Part shown: in pieces, positions 56,964-64,000 of the stretch | Layout: each line of letters begins with the position of its first letter | Numbering within the stretch: position 1 is the stretch's first letter | Origin: a virus | Direction: 5' to 3' (one strand) | Virus record (IMG/VR): IMGVR_UViG_3300012199_000001 | Coordinates: 1 to 64,000 of that record | DNA length: 64,000 bases | Translations under genes and position numbers: made by a program | The notes under the pieces: model-generated | Databases searched by the model: none | What the model was told of the DNA's origin: nothing | What the model saw: the letters and a program-made list of their open reading frames with translations, nothing else

Positions 56964-58389
56964 GCACCACCTCCTCGGCACGTTCTAGGAGCGTGGCAGC
57001 CTGTCCCGTTTCCTTCTCCCAGCGAGAGAGCACCACATTGATATAGTCTGCACTCAGTTCACACCCTATAACAGATCTATCACCCAATCTCTCAGCGGCA
57101 ATCACGCTGATACCAGAACCAAGAAATGGATCGAAGATCCAATCCCCCTCATGCCCAAATTCGGTAAAACAATAGGAAGCCAGAGCGCAGGGTTTTTGGC
57201 TCGGGTGTACTCTCTTCTGTCCATGCTCACTTGCCTTGAGCATTCCATTCCACATATGCCGAAAAATGCGTACAGCCCGATCTGCACTACACCATGCTAA
57301 TTCAGCATCAGCGAAATTGCCTGTATTCTCCTTATCCCAGACAATCCAGCACTTTGAAGGAGGGAGAGTATTCGCATAGTAGTTTGCACCCCACCAGACG
57401 TGCACCGCACCTGGAAACAATTCTAGGCAGATTTGAGAGGAGACAATAGCCGTCTCTGTGGTGTCATCACCAATAATCGGGGCATACTTGCCAACGTCCA
57501 CCACGTTCGCGGCTCCGTCGGAGCCGCGAACGGACCTGCTTCCAAAGGGCTTGGCTCCATTGGGGGAGCCAAGCCCTTTGGAAGCAGGTCCGTTCTTTTT
57601 CTCCTGCCATTCTTCAAGATAGGATTTGCCGGTCTTTCTGATGTGGGAGGCGGTGCCTCCCACATCACCGCGTGTCCGGTTTTTTACGCCGCCGAAAGGA
57701 ATATCATAGGCTTCACCGCCACCAACGGATACGTTGGTGGCGACAATAGAAATGCCGTAGGGAGGATCTGCAAAGACGAGCGAGATATGCTTCTTGCCAA
57801 TAAGTTTTTGCACAGCATCGATATTACAACTATTCATACAGGCAATGATGTGCCTGCCTAGTTGCCATACATCGCCAACCTGAACACGTGTCTGTTCCTC
57901 ATCAACTTCTTGCTCAAATTCGTCTTCCTCATCACCACCACCTCCGTACCCGGCAGGTTCATCACCGAGTGCCTCCAGCATCTGCCGCAGCGCCTCATCA
58001 TCAGTGCCGAGTGTTGCTAGGTCATACCCTGCATCCTGCTGCCCTTGCAAAAGTTGCACGAGGATGGACTCATCATCTACAGCCTCATTGGAGAGAAGGT
58101 TGTCCGCTGCAAGTATGCCATCGATATCCTCTTGCAGAGTGCTCTCGGGTAGGATATCGGCCCTCACGCGCGTTACACCGCGTTCGCGCATAGCCTGGAC
58201 AATACCATGACCAGCCACTTGTATATATTGTCCACCCGGACGCTGCCACACTACCACTGATCGGTACTGTGAGAAGCGCTCATGAGACGCCTTGAGCTTC
58301 TTGATTTGTGGATCAGGATGCTCCCGATAATTCCTGGGATGAGGCTTAATCGCCTCAATAGGAATAACACTGTTGACGATCTCAGTCAA
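56956..58389 (-). CDS. ParB-domain DNA methyltransferase with palindrome-rich insert
   Basis: Residues 1-110 form a ParB/Srx-like domain (AIKPHPRNYREHPDPQIKKL, VAGHGIVQAMRERGV). Then comes a beta-class amino-methyltransferase: LVFADPPYGISIV (catalytic motif IV, DPPY) and, near the C-terminus, DWIFDPFLGSGISVIAAERL (SAM-binding motif I). It probably methylates adenine N6 or cytosine N4 in DNA. Between the motifs, about 80 residues (GGVKNRTRGDVGGTASHIRK, NGPASKGLGSPNGAKPFG) are encoded by a series of perfect inverted repeats. Confidence 0.85.
   Translation of the reverse strand: MTEIVNSVIPIEAIKPHPRNYREHPDPQIKKLKASHERFSQYRSVVVWQRPGGQYIQVAGHGIVQAMRERGVTRVRADILPESTLQEDIDGILAADNLLSNEAVDDESILVQLLQGQQDAGYDLATLGTDDEALRQMLEALGDEPAGYGGGGDEEDEFEQEVDEEQTRVQVGDVWQLGRHIIACMNSCNIDAVQKLIGKKHISLVFADPPYGISIVATNVSVGGGEAYDIPFGGVKNRTRGDVGGTASHIRKTGKSYLEEWQEKKNGPASKGLGSPNGAKPFGSRSVRGSDGAANVVDVGKYAPIIGDDTTETAIVSSQICLELFPGAVHVWWGANYYANTLPPSKCWIVWDKENTGNFADAELAWCSADRAVRIFRHMWNGMLKASEHGQKRVHPSQKPCALASYCFTEFGHEGDWIFDPFLGSGISVIAAERLGDRSVIGCELSADYINVVLSRWEKETGQAATLLERAEEVVHA
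57504..57595. repeat. nested perfect palindromes inside the methyltransferase gene
   Basis: Arms 57504-57516 and 57520-57532 form a perfect 13-bp inverted repeat with a 3-base loop. Arms 57528-57558 and 57565-57595 form a perfect 31-bp inverted repeat with loop ATTGGG. Both are in frame and encode Gly/Ser/Lys-rich sequence. Such structures resemble in-frame palindromic elements. Confidence 0.9.
57640..57742. repeat. two further perfect inverted repeats in the same gene
   Basis: GATGTGGGAGGC-ggt-GCCTCCCACATC (57640-57666, 12-bp arms) and CGCCACCAACG-gata-CGTTGGTGGCG (57717-57742, 11-bp arms) lie within 150 bp of the larger palindromes and are also in frame. Confidence 0.9.
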
Positions 58390-58395
58390 AATGGC

Positions 58396-58656
58396 TCACC
58401 TCTTCCTCCTCAGTTCTATCCAGTCCTGCGGCGTCTCAAGCACTGGTATCCCCATCCGTCGCATCGCCGCCTCACTCTTTGCCAGCGAGCGCGCAATATC
58501 GGCCTGATCCATCTCGCCCGATGCACACAACTTTATGAGATTACGATAGCCATTGGTCAGGATCGCAAGGTGATAGGACATGCTCGGATGCGCCTTCAAC
58601 ACCTGCTGCACTTCTAGGTCTTGGGCCGATACCAAGTCAGCATCAACCATTTTCAT
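58396..58656 (-). CDS. hypothetical protein, 86 aa
   Basis: The start chosen is the ATG at 58656 (MKMVDADLVSAQDLEVQQVL) with GAGGGT close by; the ATG two codons on is an alternative. It is mostly helical, with SYHLAILTNGYRNLIKLCAS in the middle. It lies just before the methyltransferase gene. No family recognised. Confidence 0.55.
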   Translation of the reverse strand: MKMVDADLVSAQDLEVQQVLKAHPSMSYHLAILTNGYRNLIKLCASGEMDQADIARSLAKSEAAMRRMGIPVLETPQDWIELRRKR

Positions 58657-58660
58657 ACCC

Positions 58661-59323
58661 TCATTCAAGAGTTTCCTCCTCTCGCTTCGACCCAAGCACC
58701 AACGCCAGTTCGCTGATCGCATGCCAGACCAGCATCAATCTCGCCTGCTGCTCTGTGGCCTCAATCCGATGGTGGATGTAGTTGTGGATCGGCATGAGAT
58801 CGATACGAATAGAATCGATCAGGGCAAGGGCATGCTCTGTGTCTATCGCTGGCACCAGTTTGAGGTGTGCACGTACTTCCTTGACTTCAGACTGGACACT
58901 CAGCAGGACTGAGGATTGTTTGTTAAGGAGATTACGCTGATGCTCCAATTCCTTAAAACTGGCCTCGTTCACATGGTAATCAGACTCTGCAAGAAGCTCG
59001 CCATGTGCTGCAACCTGATTCTGGCCTACTTGCAAAATTGGTAGGCCGAATAGTTGCACAAAGTTCCCGACAAGCAGAAGCAGTGCATACGGGGCCGGGT
59101 CAAACGCCTGCCTACCGAGTATCTCCTGCAAGAAGATCCAGACGACGCAGCCAAAGACCAGCACATAAAAGAAATATATAGAGCCATAGGCACTGGTGAG
59201 CATGGTCGCGATACGGTTATTGAGGGTGCTACGCTTAATCTCATCATGCAAGAGGTTGACATTGGCGTGGTGCAGATCGCCTGCATGCCGACGATAGAGC
59301 AGGTCAAGATGCTTTTTGCTCAC
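58661..59323 (-). CDS. DUF1003-like membrane protein
   Basis: A GTG start at 59323 overlaps the upstream stop (GTGA) and follows GGAGGACGAGACG. Two membrane helices (IYFFYVLVFGCVVWIFLQEI and YALLLLVGNFVQLFGLPILQ) flank FDPAPYALLL, and VGQNQVAAHGELLAESDYHV follows. That is the DUF1003 pattern (DP.PF.LL ... QNRQ...D....Y..N). A coiled-coil tail completes 220 residues. Function of the family is unknown. Confidence 0.65.
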   Translation of the reverse strand: MSKKHLDLLYRRHAGDLHHANVNLLHDEIKRSTLNNRIATMLTSAYGSIYFFYVLVFGCVVWIFLQEILGRQAFDPAPYALLLLVGNFVQLFGLPILQVGQNQVAAHGELLAESDYHVNEASFKELEHQRNLLNKQSSVLLSVQSEVKEVRAHLKLVPAIDTEHALALIDSIRIDLMPIHNYIHHRIEATEQQARLMLVWHAISELALVLGSKREEETLE

Positions 59324-59448
59324 CGTCTCGTCCTCCATTGCTTCCGTGCACAGCAGTCGCAGGAGTAGAGCACAGCATACCCTGTCTGCCGAATGCGCCG
59401 ATAGCTGTGTAGCCCAATCAAGCACAGAAAACGTTTCACATGCGTCAT
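59320..59448 (-). CDS. small Cys protein, 42 aa
   Basis: GAGGTGCGGGA precedes the ATG. MTHVKRFLCLIGLHSYRRIR then YSCDCCARKQW resembles the short phage proteins of the DUF1660 type (KxxLCxxGxHxWR...CxxC), which may bind one zinc. It overlaps both neighbours by four bases. Confidence 0.5.
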   Translation of the reverse strand: MTHVKRFLCLIGLHSYRRIRQTGYAVLYSCDCCARKQWRTRR

Positions 59449-59768
59449 TCCCGCACCTCATACAGCACGCCCCTGAAACGCCTGCCATTCCACTGAAAAT
59501 CCCACTCCATCGAATCACCAGGGATTGCCACTGCGAGATACTTCGTTGGCACGCATACCCCCAACGAGAGCGACCCATTACAGCACTCTTGCCCACTGAG
59601 CACATACTCGTAGCCCTTGAAGCTGCTGGCAAAGGGATAGCCACACGTTGGGCACATCTCCACCAGGCGTTCGACAAGGCTGGCCTGCATGCGATCAGCG
59701 GGCGTTGTCGTGCGAATGCTCGTCTGTGTGTAGGGCACAAGCGTTGTCATGCGAGCGATGTCAGTCAC
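59445..59768 (-). CDS. zinc-ribbon hypothetical protein, 107 aa
   Basis: A GTG start at 59768 sits after AGGAGGTGCCTG; the ATG at 59750 is an alternative. MCPTCGYPFASSFKGYEYVL and ECCNGSLSLGVCV could together bind zinc. The C-terminal 30 residues are beta-like. No family recognised. Confidence 0.5.
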   Translation of the reverse strand: MTDIARMTTLVPYTQTSIRTTTPADRMQASLVERLVEMCPTCGYPFASSFKGYEYVLSGQECCNGSLSLGVCVPTKYLAVAIPGDSMEWDFQWNGRRFRGVLYEVRE

Positions 59769-60051
59769 CAGGCACCTCCTGATCGAACGCATCACGAAAC
59801 ACGTCAGGGATAGGTGTCTGCTGTTCAGCATGCTCCACATGCGAGAAGACAGGATCATACTTGCTATGACCAGTGCAAAACGTCGGTGCGCGGAGTTCCA
59901 GGTTCGTGACAAAGTAATGGATCTGATACCACTGCCCGCCGTGCAATGCGAGCAAAGAAGGCATGAGGAAGTGACCACAGAGCGGACAGCGTACTAAGTC
60001 CGCAGTAATCTCCACCGGAAAGCGAGCGTGGATATACGGATCGTCGCTCAC
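59761..60051 (-). CDS. zinc-ribbon hypothetical protein, 96 aa
   Basis: The product MSDDPYIHARFPVEITADLV continues with RCPLCGHFLMPSLLALHGGQ and FCTGHSKY, a CxxC plus Cys/His site. It overlaps neighbours at both ends. Function unknown. Confidence 0.55.
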   Translation of the reverse strand: MSDDPYIHARFPVEITADLVRCPLCGHFLMPSLLALHGGQWYQIHYFVTNLELRAPTFCTGHSKYDPVFSHVEHAEQQTPIPDVFRDAFDQEVPGD

Positions 60052-60287
60052 GCCGTCACCTCCTCGCTCATCCAGGTAATCTCACACTTGCCCCACTTCG
60101 ACAGCTCCTCGGTCATCTCCTCGATGTTGCGGAAGCTTGAGCGTGGCGCATAGTAGGTGTCGATGACGACGTGACCAGTACGCGCGAACTGGACACCAAC
60201 GGCGTCGTAGCGCTGGTAAGGTGTTGCGGGTCTGCGGCGCTTTGCGTTATCGAATATGACGATGAATACACGCACGTCAAAGCTCAT
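60048..60287 (-). CDS. hypothetical protein, 79 aa
   Basis: MSFDVRVFIVIFDNAKRRRP begins a small alpha/beta protein (GVQFARTGHVVIDTYYAPRS). It overlaps the upstream gene by 11 bp and the downstream one by four. No family recognised. Confidence 0.55.
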   Translation of the reverse strand: MSFDVRVFIVIFDNAKRRRPATPYQRYDAVGVQFARTGHVVIDTYYAPRSSFRNIEEMTEELSKWGKCEITWMSEEVTA

Positions 60288-60501
60288 CAGGCACCTCCTT
60301 CCTGCGTTCCCACGTGTCTATATCCTTTTGCACTTCTTTTGCAATAGCACGCATCGTATAAATATGTTCATCTATCAACGACTGTTTATCTTCTGCCTGA
60401 TACCATGCACGATTCACCATCTCGCGCAAACTTCTCAAAGCATCAAAGACCTTACCTCTTCCTCGTCGTGTTTCTGTGAGCGTATACTCGGCATCGATCA
60501 T
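60277..60501 (-). CDS. hypothetical helical protein, 74 aa
   Basis: MIDAEYTLTETRRGRGKVFD begins a protein that is helical throughout (SLREMVNRAWYQAEDKQSLI). GCAGGTGAACTCAC lies just before the ATG. It follows the DUF3102-type gene by six bases. Unknown function. Confidence 0.55.
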   Translation of the reverse strand: MIDAEYTLTETRRGRGKVFDALRSLREMVNRAWYQAEDKQSLIDEHIYTMRAIAKEVQKDIDTWERRKEVPDEL

Positions 60502-60507
60502 GTGAGT

Positions 60508-61515
60508 TCACCTGCCTTCCCACAATTGCGCAATACCAGCATCTACCACAGATGCATATGTACCATTGGAAACATATTGTTTCAGCTTTTGCAGTTCCCG
60601 CATCATATGGGTGGTCTTTTCTATGGCTTCATCCAAACGCTGCCAGGAGTCGGCATCGAAGGATTGTGTATCGACTAATGAGGGCAAGTGATTGAGAGCC
60701 ACGCGAATATTATTCGTATAATCACGCATCGCATCAGCAAACTTCACATTAATGCGATCAGCGTTCTCACCCTCCAGATTTTCAAGCATACGGGCCTGCG
60801 CTACTGCTCGCTCGTCGTGAAGTTGTTGCCGATAGCTGTCACGTTCACGCTGAAGTTGCCGATGCTTTTCTTCCAACTTGCGGATATGCTCTTGAAGATT
60901 CGGAGGAACAACTTGCTTTTCAACAACCTTCTCAACAATTTGAGGCTCCTGCTCAGCAAGTTGTTTGACTTTCTGTTCTGCCGCTAGCCGCGCTTTTTGC
61001 GCTTCTACTAATTGCTGTTTCACATAAGCCACCTGGCGATCAATGGCAGCAGTTCTTTCCAGTGCAGAACGCATCTCATCGCGTGCAATCTTCTCTGCTC
61101 TCTGGTACTCCGCAATCTCTTTAGCCTTCTTTGCGGTAATCTCACCTTCGATCTGTTTGCGCAGCAGTGCTTCATCAACAGCATTCTGAGGATTAGGAGC
61201 ATTAGCAAGTTCGTACTGAGCACTTATAGCAAAATCTAGATGCAAACAATTGTTTGCATCTAGATTTTCATAAATCTTAATAAGCCGCTCCGCATAAACA
61301 CGACTATAGCCAAAGCACGCTTGTACCCAATTTTCAAAACCCCGCTTATGACTATCTGCAAACCATTGGCGAACTTCCTTCAGTTCGCGTCCAGTTTCGA
61401 GGGCCGATTGCATAAGAACCCTTTTAATGCATAACTCTTTCTGATCGAGATATGCCCGATCATCAGGTGTCCATGCAGTATCATCAAAAAGTACTGGAGA
61501 GTTAGACATCACCAT
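60508..61515 (-). CDS. DUF3102-like coiled-coil protein
   Basis: Residues about 34-85 (SALETGRELKEVRQWFADSH ... WVQACFGYSRVYAERLIKIY) match the DUF3102 pattern (GRELxEAKxxxxHGxWxxWxxxxFGxSxRxAxRLMxx) found in phage and plasmid DNA-binding proteins. Residues about 145-240 are a long coiled coil. The ATG at 61515 follows AAGGACGTGAGC. A 38-bp perfect palindrome lies inside the coding region right after the DUF3102 domain. Confidence 0.65.
   Translation of the reverse strand: MVMSNSPVLFDDTAWTPDDRAYLDQKELCIKRVLMQSALETGRELKEVRQWFADSHKRGFENWVQACFGYSRVYAERLIKIYENLDANNCLHLDFAISAQYELANAPNPQNAVDEALLRKQIEGEITAKKAKEIAEYQRAEKIARDEMRSALERTAAIDRQVAYVKQQLVEAQKARLAAEQKVKQLAEQEPQIVEKVVEKQVVPPNLQEHIRKLEEKHRQLQRERDSYRQQLHDERAVAQARMLENLEGENADRINVKFADAMRDYTNNIRVALNHLPSLVDTQSFDADSWQRLDEAIEKTTHMMRELQKLKQYVSNGTYASVVDAGIAQLWEGR
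61231..61268. repeat. 38-bp perfect palindrome inside a coding region
   Basis: AAAATCTAGATGCAAACAA is followed directly by its reverse complement with no loop. It encodes ENLDANNCLHLDF in the DUF3102-like protein. A 19-bp-arm loopless palindrome can be a protein-binding site or a cruciform. Confidence 0.9.
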
Positions 61516-62278
61516 GCTCACGTCCTTGTTGTAAGAGCACTATTTTCGGAGTACCAGACGGTAATGGTTCCAAAATCCCGCTCGGACGCTCTTGCCAAAG
61601 TCTGTTTGCTTGCATATGATATTTGGCATCCAACGCTATACGTCTTGTCTTTGCCTCGTATTCACTGATGCCTCTCAATCCACCTGTAATACGATGTGCC
61701 TTTGCCCGCTTATTAATTTCGATGATCTCAGCAACATACATCTCACGCAAATCGAGGCATCTACTCATCTGTTCAAAGACCCAAGGGCAGGCAAACGCCT
61801 TCTGTCCTTCACGCTGTGCTTTGACCTTCTCTTCTAATATCTTGAGCGTCGTCATTAATTGCGCGAGTGAAAGTATCTGATCCAGAACTTTTTTAGGAAG
61901 ATTCTTGTAGCGCGGGGTAAAATCCTTCACCAGCCACGTAAGATAATTTGTTGGCAGTCGCGTGAATGCGCGACTCAAAAAACTGCGATCTGTTGGAGGA
62001 AAAAATTCAGCCTTGAAGCGCTTCCAGGGATAGTCGTTACAAATCTTATCCACGCGTAAGGTGATCTCATGTCCCTGATTATCAAAGTTGCCAGTTGAAA
62101 GGACAGCGGGAATACCAGCCGACTTCTCAGCCATAGCAGTATTCGACTCACTAATAACAAGAAGTACACCATCGAATTCCGCATGCTGCTCTAGCATCCC
62201 CATCAAGCGATGTTGTTCAAAGGTGATGCCATCAGGAATACGCATTATATCGCTACCTGAAGGATATTCTTCAATCAC
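61502..62278 (-). CDS. hypothetical protein, 258 aa
   Basis: A GTG start at 62278 follows AGAGGAGTGGGAAGC and overlaps the upstream stop. The N-terminal third looks alpha/beta (EFDGVLLVISESNTAMAEKS), and the rest helical with basic patches (AEIIEINKRAKAHRITGGLR). It is coupled to the DUF3102-like gene. No domain recognised. Confidence 0.6.
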   Translation of the reverse strand: MIEEYPSGSDIMRIPDGITFEQHRLMGMLEQHAEFDGVLLVISESNTAMAEKSAGIPAVLSTGNFDNQGHEITLRVDKICNDYPWKRFKAEFFPPTDRSFLSRAFTRLPTNYLTWLVKDFTPRYKNLPKKVLDQILSLAQLMTTLKILEEKVKAQREGQKAFACPWVFEQMSRCLDLREMYVAEIIEINKRAKAHRITGGLRGISEYEAKTRRIALDAKYHMQANRLWQERPSGILEPLPSGTPKIVLLQQGREHGDV

Positions 62279-62637
62279 GCTTCCCACTCCTCTTGTTCAA
62301 GTTGTTGTCTCCACTTCCGCGTACACAACCTCATACCCCTATCGCTCTGCCCACGTCGCCAACGTGCCATGCGCGCACCCGTAATCCTGATCGTCCTCGC
62401 GATATCGGAGAGCACACTGTACCCGGCTGGTGGACGTGATGCCGGTCCACGCTCCACCAACCTGTACAGTGGCCGTCCAGGCAGAAGCAAAGGAGACCCA
62501 AGAAGAGAAACAGCATCATTCCTTGTAGTATCTTGTAGCTTTTCGGACATCTCAGGCGAGATCGCACGCAGGGCATGTTGAGTTGCATCGTCGAGGCCGA
62601 TATCTTCGTCGTCATTGTTGTCGTATTCGTCGTACAT
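62275..62637 (-). CDS. hypothetical protein, 120 aa
   Basis: MYDEYDNNDDEDIGLDDATQ is an acidic N-terminus; the C-terminus is strongly basic (ITGARMARWRRGQSDRGMRL). TCGGTGAGGCTCT precedes the ATG. It is the first gene of the long leftward late operon visible after a terminator. Function unknown. Confidence 0.55.
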   Translation of the reverse strand: MYDEYDNNDDEDIGLDDATQHALRAISPEMSEKLQDTTRNDAVSLLGSPLLLPGRPLYRLVERGPASRPPAGYSVLSDIARTIRITGARMARWRRGQSDRGMRLCTRKWRQQLEQEEWEA

Positions 62638-62654
62638 AGAGCCTCACCGAACAA

Positions 62655-62699
62655 ACAAAAACGGCGTCAGAACTCTCAACTTCGAGAGTTCTGACGCCG
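62655..62699 (-). terminator. strong terminator before the late operon
   Basis: On the minus strand a perfect 16-bp stem (arms 62662-62677 and 62684-62699) is followed by TTTTTG. Only 18 bp separate it from the first late gene, with no room for a promoter. Late genes may thus depend on antitermination. Confidence 0.8.
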
Positions 62700-62731
62700 G
62701 GACTTTTATGTAGTACTGTCGCGTCAATACA

Positions 62732-62968
62732 CTATTTCTTGTTGTTGCGTTGCTGCCGCTTGCCTCTACCGCGAATGACTTTGAGAATGGCCTCAAAGGA
62801 CTTCACGATCAGATTGCCTTGAACGTCGATCCCCTGGACATCGAAACTAATGCGTGCGTGTCCAGAGTTTTGCGTCTTGACGACACCGAGTACCGCGTCA
62901 AGGTCTCTGGCAATGGGAGCAAGGTGAGGAAACTTGAGTGCTAACATTTCGTCAGTGTCTTGACTCAT
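62732..62968 (-). CDS. hypothetical protein, 78 aa, candidate regulator of late genes
   Basis: The ATG at 62968 follows AGGGAACACAC. MSQDTDEMLALKFPHLAPIA leads to a beta segment (HARISFDVQGIDVQGNLIVK) and a very basic C-terminus (VIRGRGKRQQRNNKK). It is the only gene between a good promoter and the terminator that precedes the late operon, the classical place for an antiterminator such as Q or a delayed-early activator. This is inferred from position and charge only. Confidence 0.5.
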   Translation of the reverse strand: MSQDTDEMLALKFPHLAPIARDLDAVLGVVKTQNSGHARISFDVQGIDVQGNLIVKSFEAILKVIRGRGKRQQRNNKK

Positions 62969-62998
62969 GTGTGTTCCCTGCAATCGTTGCTACTTCCA

Positions 62999-63028
62999 AG
63001 TATAGCGCCAAACGAGCAGGCGCGTCAA
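62999..63028 (-). promoter_or_regulatory. leftward sigma70 promoter
   Basis: On the minus strand TTGACG (63028-63023) and TATACT (63004-62999) are spaced by 18 bp. The spacer carries GCGCC...GGCGC, a possible operator. It drives the 78-aa gene and, if the terminator is read through, the late operon. Confidence 0.7.
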
Positions 63029-63248
63029 TGTGCAGGGAAAAGTGGCGCGAGAGAAGGGGGAGGGATGGGACAACCCGCGTACCATCCCTCAAAATGGATT
63101 TCGTATGACGACTCAGCGCCAGTATAGCGTATGCGCACACATCACACAATGCAGCCAACCATTCCTCCTACTCGGTGGTAGAGACGGACCATACCGCTTG
63201 TGTAACTTGTCCGTACGACAATGCATAAAAGAGATCAAGTACTCGTTA
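63029..63248. other. intergenic region between divergent promoters
   Basis: These 220 bp hold no credible gene. Short open frames exist on both strands but lack ribosome sites. Confidence 0.4.
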
Positions 63249-63277
63249 TTGCAGTCCTCGATCCGTTCCGTTACAAT
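63249..63277 (+). promoter_or_regulatory. rightward sigma70 promoter
   Basis: TTGCAG (63249-63254) and TACAAT (63272-63277) are spaced by 17 bp, 29 bp before the start of the 79-aa gene. Confidence 0.7.
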
Positions 63278-63306
63278 GCTGCTAACACTTGCGCAAAGGG
63301 GAAAGC

Positions 63307-63546
63307 ATGGCAATTGTAGAGGCAAGAATGCCCGATGGTCGATTGATTGAGCTGACAGAGGTAAACCTGACCAGGAGCGGGATGTTCATTATCATCACAG
63401 ATTCTAGTGGTGATCAAGCATGGATACATCGCGATGCGTGGAGTGGCGTGATTGAGGCCGTGCAGAAGCTTTTCGAGGAAGAGGAGCAATCCGCAAAAGA
63501 AGCGCTGGCACAACTGCTGGAAAGGGAGCGGGTAGAGGGAGATTAG
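63307..63546 (+). CDS. hypothetical protein, 79 aa
   Basis: The ATG at 63307 follows AAAGGGGAAAGC. MAIVEARMPDGRLIELTEVN starts a short beta segment; the C-terminal half is an acidic helix (AVQKLFEEEEQSAKEALAQL). It converges on the gene at 63543 and overlaps it by four bases. Unknown function. Confidence 0.6.
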   Translation: MAIVEARMPDGRLIELTEVNLTRSGMFIIITDSSGDQAWIHRDAWSGVIEAVQKLFEEEEQSAKEALAQLLERERVEGD

Positions 63547-63746
63547 CGGCAACAAAAAACGCCGCCGGTTCTCCCGGTCGGCGCTCGCGGCGCATTGAGC
63601 GCATCCTGCATCATCTGTACCGATGGATCAATCCCTAGCTCACTGAATTTATCCAGCAATTCATTCATCGGGTAGAATATTCCCATCGCTTCATTGCGTG
63701 ACTCTTCATCATCTTCGTCAAATGCGACTCTCCAAAATGGTGCCAT
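63543..63746 (-). CDS. hypothetical protein, 67 aa, with terminator inside its 3' end
   Basis: MAPFWRVAFDEDDEESRNEA starts a 67-residue protein; AGAGAGAAGACG precedes the ATG. The last codons (GGVFCCR) come from a terminator hairpin and its T-run, so transcripts ending at the terminator would lack the stop codon. Function unknown. Confidence 0.5.
   Translation of the reverse strand: MAPFWRVAFDEDDEESRNEAMGIFYPMNELLDKFSELGIDPSVQMMQDALNAPRAPTGRTGGVFCCR
63554..63583 (-). terminator. rho-independent terminator overlapping a coding end
   Basis: On the minus strand CGCCG-a-CCGG-gagaa-CCGG-CGGCG is followed by TTTTTT. The stop codon of the gene it would terminate lies ten bases further on. Confidence 0.75.
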
Positions 63747-63770
63747 CGTCTTCTCTCTCTCTCTTTCTGA

Positions 63771-64000
63771 CTATAATCCCATCCCATTCTTGAGGCCGAT
63801 CAGGTACGCCATTTGCTCTTGTGGATCATCTGACCAGAACTCGGCCTCCTCTAGCCATGCAGCCAGCAAATCGGCTTCAGACATGCCAGCCGTGTTGACA
63901 GTTGCCGCAAAATTGGAGGCTATCTCTGTTGGAGTATTTCCCGCAACAGGGGTCCAATCCTTGCTATCCTTGTGTGATGAACGGCTCCACAGTGTGGTCA
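63771..64000 (-). CDS. hypothetical protein, partial at window edge
   Basis: A frame open from the right edge ends with TAG at 63773-63771. The visible 75 residues include TEIASNFAATVNTAGMSEAD and WLEEAEFWSDDPQEQMAYLI, acidic and helical. No family recognised; the start lies outside the window. Confidence 0.55.
   Translation of the reverse strand, partial: TTLWSRSSHKDSKDWTPVAGNTPTEIASNFAATVNTAGMSEADLLAAWLEEAEFWSDDPQEQMAYLIGLKNGMGL

Noticed and set aside
1-64000. CRISPR array
   Set aside because: No set of regularly spaced identical direct repeats was found. The repeats seen are coding repeats or palindromes.
1-64000. Integrase and attachment site
   Set aside because: No tyrosine or serine recombinase motif is seen. 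A small excisionase-like protein exists but does not prove lysogeny.

Overview
The window is a large piece of the genome of a tailed bacteriophage (or prophage) with a long non-contractile, siphovirus-like tail. It carries a nearly complete late module: terminase, portal, protease, capsid, connectors, tail tube, a frameshifted chaperone pair, a 1.5-kaa tape measure, tail-tip proteins and lysis genes. It also carries early and regulatory modules. No chromosomal housekeeping gene, integrase or DNA polymerase is visible. The host cannot be fixed from the sequence alone. Strong Shine-Dalgarno (SD) sequences and sigma70-type promoters show a bacterial host, and the threonine/glycine-rich Ig-like virion proteins and abundant small zinc-ribbon proteins are compatible with a Chloroflexota-type host, but that is a weak inference. 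All 0-based impressions of function for small genes are tentative.

Layout. 1-4.55 kb is a leftward operon of small, mostly overlapping early genes (membrane peptides, zinc-ribbon and HTH proteins). It is interrupted at 1.31-1.71 kb by a gene-free, hairpin-rich segment resembling an IS200/IS605 end pair. 4.55-6 kb is a control region with palindromic operators and two rightward HTH regulators. 6-8.7 kb is a second leftward operon ending in a rho-independent terminator. 8.3-8.82 kb is a switch: two leftward promoters and one rightward promoter all overlap copies of one operator sequence around the small gene at 8391-8708. 8.88-17.67 kb is a rightward replication/recombination/nucleotide operon (SWIM protein, ssDNA-annealing protein, PP-loop protein, endonuclease VII, HAD phosphatase). 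It has an internal terminator and a second promoter at 14.7 kb, and ends in two terminators that face the late operon.

17.8-62.6 kb is the leftward late operon, transcribed from about 62.6 kb downwards. In order it holds: DUF3102-type coiled-coil protein, small genes, ParB-domain DNA methyltransferase, papain-like hydrolase, terminase small and large subunits, portal, protease/scaffold, major capsid protein, connectors, tail tube, G/GT chaperones with a T-TTT-TTG slippery site, tape measure, two large repeat-containing tail proteins, several small virion proteins and a lysis cassette (coiled-coil/TM protein, TM protein, amidase, holin-like protein, papain-type protease). 62.7-64 kb is another early/regulatory block with divergent promoters.

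The accessory hot spot lies at 27.7-31.4 kb inside the late operon. It holds two rightward, free-standing zinc-ribbon HNH endonuclease genes, each with its own promoter and leader hairpin; two tRNA-Ser genes; and, on the leftward strand, two tandem about 217-nt group I introns. The introns are supported by compensatory changes in P4, P5, P7 and P9. The upstream intron interrupts the coding sequence of a virion protein. Further unusual features are a shared leader that hides the ribosome binding site of three late genes, long perfect palindromes inside the methyltransferase and DUF3102 genes, a 14-residue repeat array in the tail protein at 21-25 kb, and a structured insertion flanked by direct repeats at 50 kb.
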